Shown here piece after piece: positions 59,821-64,000 of a DNA stretch of 64,000 nucleotides. Each line of letters begins with the position of its first letter. Positions within the stretch are counted from its first letter, which is position 1. The notes below the pieces were generated by a model. It had not been told where the DNA came from. It did no database searches and saw only the letters and a list, made by a program, of their open reading frames with translations. The stretch is from the NCBI GenBank assembly GCA_002841355.1, contig PHFB01000003.1, positions 124,001-188,000 of the forward strand, given 5' to 3'. The stretch is from Actinobacteria bacterium HGW-Actinobacteria-1 (GTDB taxonomy: Bacteria > Actinomycetota > Coriobacteriia > Anaerosomatales > Anaerosomataceae). The position numbers and the translations under genes were made by a program.

Positions 59821-60876
59821 GTGTCGAAGTTGTTCGAAGGCAAACACGTTCTCGTAACCGGGGGTACCGGGTCGCTCGGCCAGGTTCTTACCCGAAGGCT
59901 GCTTTCAGGTTCCGAAGGCGTGCCTGAGAGCGTGACGGTCTTCTCGCGCGACGAGGCGAAGCAGCACTACATGCGGCTCGACTTCATGCAGCGCCGCAAT
60001 GCCACCGACGAGGTGATCTTCGAGAACTCGCGCCAGGCACTGCGGTTCATCATCGGCGACGTGCGCGACTACGCGAGCGTGGTCCGAGCCGCACAGAACG
60101 CCGACATCGTGTTCGCTGCCGCTGCGCTCAAGCAGGTCCCTAGCTGCGAGTACTACCCCTGGGAGGCCGTGCGCACGAACATCGCCGGTGCCGAGAACCT
60201 CGTTCGCGCCATCGCCGAGAACAGACTGCCCGTCGAGACCGTCGTCGGCATCTCCACCGACAAGGCATGCAAGCCCGTGAACGTGATGGGCATGACGAAA
60301 GCCATCCAGGAGCGCGTCTACATCGACGGCAACCTGCGCGCCCCGGACACGCGGTTCATCGCCGCCCGCTACGGCAATGTGCTCGCGTCGCGCGGCTCGG
60401 TGGTTCCGCTCTTCCTCGATCAGATCGCGGCTGGCGGCCCCGTCACCATCACGACCGCCGACATGACGCGCTTTCTGCTCACCCTCGAAGACGCCGTCGA
60501 CACCATCTTCGCGGCGGTCCGCTCGGCATCGCCCGGCGAGACGTACATCCCCAAGTGCCCCAGCGCCAAGATGACCGACCTAGCGCGCTTCCTGATCGGC
60601 GACAAGGACATCGAGATGATCATCACCGGTATCCGCCCGGGTGAGAAGATCCACGAGATCCTGCTCTCCGAGGAGGAGGCCACGCGCACCATCGCGGGCC
60701 ACGAAGGATATTTCGCGCTTCGCCCGATGTTGCCGGAGCTCGCGGGCCCCGTCACCGAGCCGGCGCTCGTAGGCGACTACAGCTCCGCGGGCGCTCTCAT
60801 GACACCCGAGGCCCTCGCGAAGTTCCTGGCCGAGAAAATCCCCGAAGTCGTGGGCGAAAGCTACCTGGAGGCGTAG
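59821..60876 (+). CDS. UDP-N-acetylglucosamine 4,6-dehydratase (CapE/WbjB type)
   Basis: A 351-residue extended SDR. The NAD loop is VTGGTGSLGQVLTRRLL. The catalytic Met-Lys pair replacing Tyr-Lys is in NVMGMTKAIQERV, as in inverting 4,6-dehydratases. AAALKQVPSCEYYPWEAVRTN is also characteristic. It acts on UDP-GlcNAc as the first step towards UDP-L-FucNAc-type sugars. GTG 59821 is the start, and the next gene begins directly after its stop. Together with the 2-epimerase and reductase downstream it forms a three-gene set. Confidence 0.88.
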   Translation: MSKLFEGKHVLVTGGTGSLGQVLTRRLLSGSEGVPESVTVFSRDEAKQHYMRLDFMQRRNATDEVIFENSRQALRFIIGDVRDYASVVRAAQNADIVFAAAALKQVPSCEYYPWEAVRTNIAGAENLVRAIAENRLPVETVVGISTDKACKPVNVMGMTKAIQERVYIDGNLRAPDTRFIAARYGNVLASRGSVVPLFLDQIAAGGPVTITTADMTRFLLTLEDAVDTIFAAVRSASPGETYIPKCPSAKMTDLARFLIGDKDIEMIITGIRPGEKIHEILLSEEEATRTIAGHEGYFALRPMLPELAGPVTEPALVGDYSSAGALMTPEALAKFLAEKIPEVVGESYLEA

Positions 60877-61953
60877 ATGCCGAAAGTCATGACCCTGCTC
60901 GGCACGCGGCCCGAGATCATCCGGCTCTCGCGCGTCATCGAGGTGCTCGACGAGACGTGCGACCACCTGCTGGTGCACACCGGCCAGAACTACGATGATC
61001 GCCTCTCGGGCATGTTCTTCCGCGAGTTGGGCGTTCGCGAGCCCGATGTCTACATGGGCGTGCGGGGCACCGGCTTCGCCGATCAGATCGGGCAGATGCT
61101 CGCCCGCGCCGAGGAACTCTTCGCCGCCGAGAAGCCCGACACGGTGCTCATCCTGGGCGACACGAACACCGGCATCGCGGCGTTCGTCGCCAAGCGCATG
61201 GGCATCCGGGTGTGCCACATGGAAGCGGGCAACCGCTGCTACGACGACCGCGTGCCGGAGGAAGTGAACCGGCGCGTCATCGACCACTCCTCGAGCGTGC
61301 TCATGCCGTACACGTACCGCAGTGCCGAGAACCTCGTCCGCGAGGGCATCGAGCGCGAGCGGATCTTCGTGACCGGCAACCCGATCAAAGAGGTGCTCGA
61401 CTTCTACTCGCCGCAGATCGACGCCGCGGACCCGTTCACGGCGTTCGACGTGCTTCCCGATGAGTACTTCCTCGTGACGGCGCACCGTGCCGAGACGACC
61501 GACGATCCCGCCCGTCTCGCTTCGCTGGTCGAGGCGCTCAACAGCGCCGTCGAGCAGTACGGCATGCCGGCGCTCGCGTCGCTTCACCCGCGAACGGCGG
61601 ACAAGATGCAGCAGTTCGGCGTGGCCGAGGGTGCCGTTCGCTTCGTCCCGCCGATGGGCCTGTTCGACTTCGTCCGCCTCGAGAAGGAGGCGTTCTGCGT
61701 CCTCTCTGACAGCGGTACCGTGCAGGAGGAATGCTGCATCTTCGGCGTGCCGACAGTCACGATGCGCGATGTCACCGAGCGTCCCGAGACCATCGAGTGC
61801 GGCAGCAACATCCTCGCCGGCGTAGAGGCCGAGCGGATCTTGCCCGCCATCGACCTGGCGGTACGTTCCGCTGGCACCTGGACGCCGCCCGCCGAGTACC
61901 TCGCTCGCAACGTCTCCGATATCGTCGCCCGTATCGTGCTGGGGATCGCGTGA
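60877..61953 (+). CDS. UDP-sugar 2-epimerase (CapG/WbjD type)
   Basis: A 358-residue non-hydrolysing 2-epimerase, a paralogue of WecB at 54820. The motifs are LLGTRPEIIRLSRVIEVL, HTGQNYDDRLSGMFF, ILGDTNTGIAAFVAKRMG, HMEAGNRCYDDRVPEE, TAHRAETTDD and LSDSGTVQEECC. Adjacency to the 4,6-dehydratase and reductase suggests the CapG step that makes UDP-L-FucNAc. It overlaps the reductase gene by four bases. Confidence 0.85.
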   Translation: MPKVMTLLGTRPEIIRLSRVIEVLDETCDHLLVHTGQNYDDRLSGMFFRELGVREPDVYMGVRGTGFADQIGQMLARAEELFAAEKPDTVLILGDTNTGIAAFVAKRMGIRVCHMEAGNRCYDDRVPEEVNRRVIDHSSSVLMPYTYRSAENLVREGIERERIFVTGNPIKEVLDFYSPQIDAADPFTAFDVLPDEYFLVTAHRAETTDDPARLASLVEALNSAVEQYGMPALASLHPRTADKMQQFGVAEGAVRFVPPMGLFDFVRLEKEAFCVLSDSGTVQEECCIFGVPTVTMRDVTERPETIECGSNILAGVEAERILPAIDLAVRSAGTWTPPAEYLARNVSDIVARIVLGIA

Positions 61954-62855
61954 GCACGAGCCGCATCCTGGTCGTCGGCGCGAGCGGCATGCTCGGGCAT
62001 GAGGCGATGCGCGTTCTCGCGCCTGACTTCGAGGTCTGGGGGGCGTGCCGGAACCCCGAGTTGCTGCCCGACCTCGGCGTACCCGAGGAACGGCTGCTCG
62101 GCGGTCTGGACGCCACGGATCCCGGCGACGCGTATCGACTGCTCGATATGGTCGAGCCCGACGTCGTGATCAACGCGCTTGGCATCGTGAAGCACCGCCC
62201 CGAGGCCACCGACGCGATCCCGTCGATCGAAGTGAACAGCCTGTGGCCGCATGTGCTTGCCGACGCGTGCGTGGCCGCAAACGCGCGCATGGTGCACGTG
62301 AGCACCGACTGCGTCTTCAGCGGCAGCCGGGGCGGCTACCGAGAGGACGACGTGCCGGACGCATTCGACCTCTACGGACGCTCGAAGCTCCTCGGTGAGG
62401 TGACCGAGTGCGAGAACGTCGTAACGCTTCGGACCTCCATCATCGGCTGGCAGCTCGGCGATCCGATCGGCCTGGTCGCGTGGTTCGCCGCGCACCGACA
62501 CGAGGCGCTCAAGGGCTTCACGAAGGCGGTCTTCAGCGGACTCACGACGCAGGCGCTCACCGAGATGATCCGCGATGTCGTGCTGCCCGATGCAAGCCTC
62601 TCTGGACTGTGGCACGTCTCCGCCGAGCCGATCGACAAGCACACGCTGCTCTCGGAGCTTGCCGAGAAGCTCGATTGGGACGTGAACCTGACGCCGTCAG
62701 AGGCGTTCGTCATCGACCGCACCCTCGATAGCTCGCGGTTCCGCGAGCGCACCGGCTGGACGCCGCCGAGCTGGGACGAGATGCTCGAAGCGCTGGCTGC
62801 GGAGTGGGTGCAGGACATGGACGCAGATCGATCGACAGCCGACCGCGCGAGATAG
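61950..62855 (+). CDS. RmlD-like nucleotide-sugar reductase
   Basis: A 301-residue extended SDR with NAD(P) loop VVGASGMLGHEAMRVLA, STDCVFSGSRGGYREDD and active-site Tyr-Lys in DLYGRSKLLGE. This is the layout of dTDP-4-dehydrorhamnose reductase (RmlD). In the analogous CapE-CapF-CapG pathway the reductase is CapF, which has an added C-terminal cupin; no cupin is present here. It probably reduces the 4-keto sugar made by the neighbouring dehydratase. GTG 61950 overlaps the preceding stop. Confidence 0.85.
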   Translation: MSTSRILVVGASGMLGHEAMRVLAPDFEVWGACRNPELLPDLGVPEERLLGGLDATDPGDAYRLLDMVEPDVVINALGIVKHRPEATDAIPSIEVNSLWPHVLADACVAANARMVHVSTDCVFSGSRGGYREDDVPDAFDLYGRSKLLGEVTECENVVTLRTSIIGWQLGDPIGLVAWFAAHRHEALKGFTKAVFSGLTTQALTEMIRDVVLPDASLSGLWHVSAEPIDKHTLLSELAEKLDWDVNLTPSEAFVIDRTLDSSRFRERTGWTPPSWDEMLEALAAEWVQDMDADRSTADRAR

Positions 62856-62860
62856 GAACG

Positions 62861-63445
62861 GTGCCGCCTGTGTTCGGACGACGCAAAGACGACTGGAAGA
62901 ACGATCCGCTGAAGTGGCACATCCAGTTCATCGCTGATCTCGCCCGGCTGCTTAAGCCTGAGGTCTACGTTGAACTCGGCGTTCATCGGGCCGAGTTGTT
63001 CAACCAGGTTCTACCGCACGCTGGGCGGCTCATCGGTGTAGACATCGACCTGACGTCAGGCGACTTCATGCGAACGTCCGAGAGGGCTCGGTTCGTCTGC
63101 AGTACGACGGGGGCGTTCGTGGAGGAGTTGCGTGAGAACCCGGTTCTCATCGACCTTCTGTTCATCGACGCCGACCACTGCGCCGAATCGGTTCTCCAGG
63201 ACTTCCGCGACTACTTCCCATTCGTGCGCCAGCACGGGATCATATTGCTCCACGACACGCACCCCGGGAACGCACAGCTCATCGAGCCCGGCTGGTGCGG
63301 TGACGCTTACAAGGCGATCGAGGTGCTCCAGCACGAATCCGGCGGGTTCGAGATGATGACGATTCCGGTCTCGCCCGGGCTGACGCTGTGCCGAAAGCGT
63401 ATCGCGCAGCTTTCGTGGATGGAGTCTGAGGGGGCTACCGCATGA
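62861..63445 (+). CDS. Class I SAM-dependent methyltransferase-like protein
   Basis: A 194-residue protein with a Rossmann-like core. The first glycine motif is YVELGVHRAELFNQVL, the acidic end of strand 2 is IGVDIDLTSGD, and LLFIDADHCAESVLQDF and GIILLHDTHPG follow, as in the Methyltransf_24 group. The position in a glycan cluster suggests sugar or glycan methylation. The start is uncertain: GTG 62861 (close to AGGA) or GTG 62870. Its stop overlaps the next ATG (ATGA at 63442-63445). Confidence 0.75.
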   Translation: MPPVFGRRKDDWKNDPLKWHIQFIADLARLLKPEVYVELGVHRAELFNQVLPHAGRLIGVDIDLTSGDFMRTSERARFVCSTTGAFVEELRENPVLIDLLFIDADHCAESVLQDFRDYFPFVRQHGIILLHDTHPGNAQLIEPGWCGDAYKAIEVLQHESGGFEMMTIPVSPGLTLCRKRIAQLSWMESEGATA

Positions 63446-64000
63446 TCTACCTCAACCCCGAGATCGTGAGTGGACTCGGCGAAGACACCTTCTGGACGTG
63501 GCTGCACCGCGAGTTTCCCTCCTCGGTGTTTGACGAGCCTGATCACCTTGAGGACACGGATATCGTGTTGCGATACTCCACGCTTGGCATTCTTCCGATC
63601 GTTGGCAAGCAGGTCGCGCTCTGTTGGGAGCTTTACCCGGCGATGCGGGACCGTTTCGGCTCGACCATATGGGACGACAAGATCGCGATGGTGCGCGAGA
63701 CGGCGCGTTACGCGACATATAGGACCGTCGCATCGAGCCTGACGCAGCCCGACTACGAGCAGTATGGGTCGGTTGAGATCATCCCGATCGGCGTGGACAT
63801 CGACACGTTCCGACCGCTCGGCAACAAGGCCGAGCTCCGCGAGAAGTATGGGCTGCCGCAGGACCGCGAGATCGGCGTTTGGATCGGCACGATGCACCCC
63901 ATGAAGGGCTACGCCCTGCTTCTCGAGTACGCGCGGAAGCATCCTGACATCCACTGGATCACGATCTGCAAGACAGAGCATGAGGCAGTATCGATGCCGG
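63442..64000 (+). CDS. GT4-like glycosyltransferase, N-terminal part (truncated by window edge)
   Basis: The frame is open from ATG 63442 to the end of the window (186 codons). N-terminal MIYLNPEIVSGLGEDTFWTW is followed by a helix-strand domain. Then VEIIPIGVDIDTFRPLGNKA and GVWIGTMHPMKGYALLLEYA mark the domain boundary and start of the nucleotide-sugar domain of GT-B family 4 enzymes. It overlaps the methyltransferase gene by four bases and continues the glycan operon to the right. Confidence 0.8.
   Translation, partial: MIYLNPEIVSGLGEDTFWTWLHREFPSSVFDEPDHLEDTDIVLRYSTLGILPIVGKQVALCWELYPAMRDRFGSTIWDDKIAMVRETARYATYRTVASSLTQPDYEQYGSVEIIPIGVDIDTFRPLGNKAELREKYGLPQDREIGVWIGTMHPMKGYALLLEYARKHPDIHWITICKTEHEAVSMP

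Overview
The window is a high-GC chromosomal segment with many GTG and TTG starts and tightly packed, often overlapping genes. Three things point to an anaerobic, formate-oxidising, metal- or extracellular-electron-acceptor-respiring actinobacterium of the Coriobacteriia type (Anaerosomatales/OPB41-like): a cell wall-binding repeat 2 (CWB2) surface protein, siroheme-dependent heme synthesis, and a very large investment in multiheme c-type cytochromes. This placement is an inference from gene content; no 16S rRNA or other marker gene is present.

Layout. 1-4044: housekeeping and accessory genes (DUF58 fragment, VapBC toxin-antitoxin, SpoIIM-family and RDD membrane proteins, FKBP isomerase). 4060-11567: first electron-transfer operon, with a structured leader, a membrane cytochrome b, three multiheme cytochromes with 7, 13 and 20 heme motifs, a membrane-anchored TPR protein, and an NHL beta-propeller with a PIN-like cytoplasmic tail. 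11568-12054: promoter, palindromic operator, molybdenum-cofactor riboswitch and terminator. 12055-21261: formate dehydrogenase operon, whose catalytic subunit is a selenoprotein read through an in-frame TGA followed by a bacterial SECIS hairpin, then an iron-sulfur subunit, a 6-heme cytochrome, a roughly 14-TM protein, a lipoprotein and a second NHL protein. 21262-27662: a CWB2 wall-anchored propeller protein and a cytochrome with 14 heme motifs interrupted by an FG-GAP propeller. 27663-36191: bioY under a BirA box, an SbcD/YhaN-like nuclease-ATPase pair, a CreD-like protein, a two-component system and coaX.

36192-53229: a heme supply region. It holds system I cytochrome c maturation (ccmEFABCD), a HemX-like protein, and the route from glutamyl-tRNA through siroheme to heme b (hemA, hemC, cobA-hemD fusion, siroheme synthase, hemB, ahbC, ahbD and a fused ahbA-ahbB), plus a tRNA-Ala. 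hemL lies further on at 57543. Between them the five cytochromes carry 60 heme-binding motifs (57 CxxCH, two CX4CH, one CX3CH), so heme synthesis, heme attachment and heme use are all encoded here. 53242-64000: surface glycan synthesis (GT2, ArnE/F-like pair, WecB, GT39, GalU, a UDP-FucNAc-type three-gene set, a methyltransferase and a partial glycosyltransferase).

Most interesting signals: (1) the selenocysteine formate dehydrogenase under a Moco riboswitch; (2) the same 12-mer, GTTCAGGCAAGC, exactly six bases after an extended -10 promoter upstream of both ccmE and hemA, which looks like a shared heme/cytochrome-c control element; (3) in the hemA leader that 12-mer has a perfect inverted partner, interleaved with a second perfect 12-bp inverted repeat, giving a predicted pseudoknot; (4) matching palindromes TGTAAC-N4-GTTACA at the formate dehydrogenase promoter and the wall-protein promoter; (5) unusual fusions, namely NHL-TM-PIN, cytochrome-FG-GAP-cytochrome and AhbA-AhbB.
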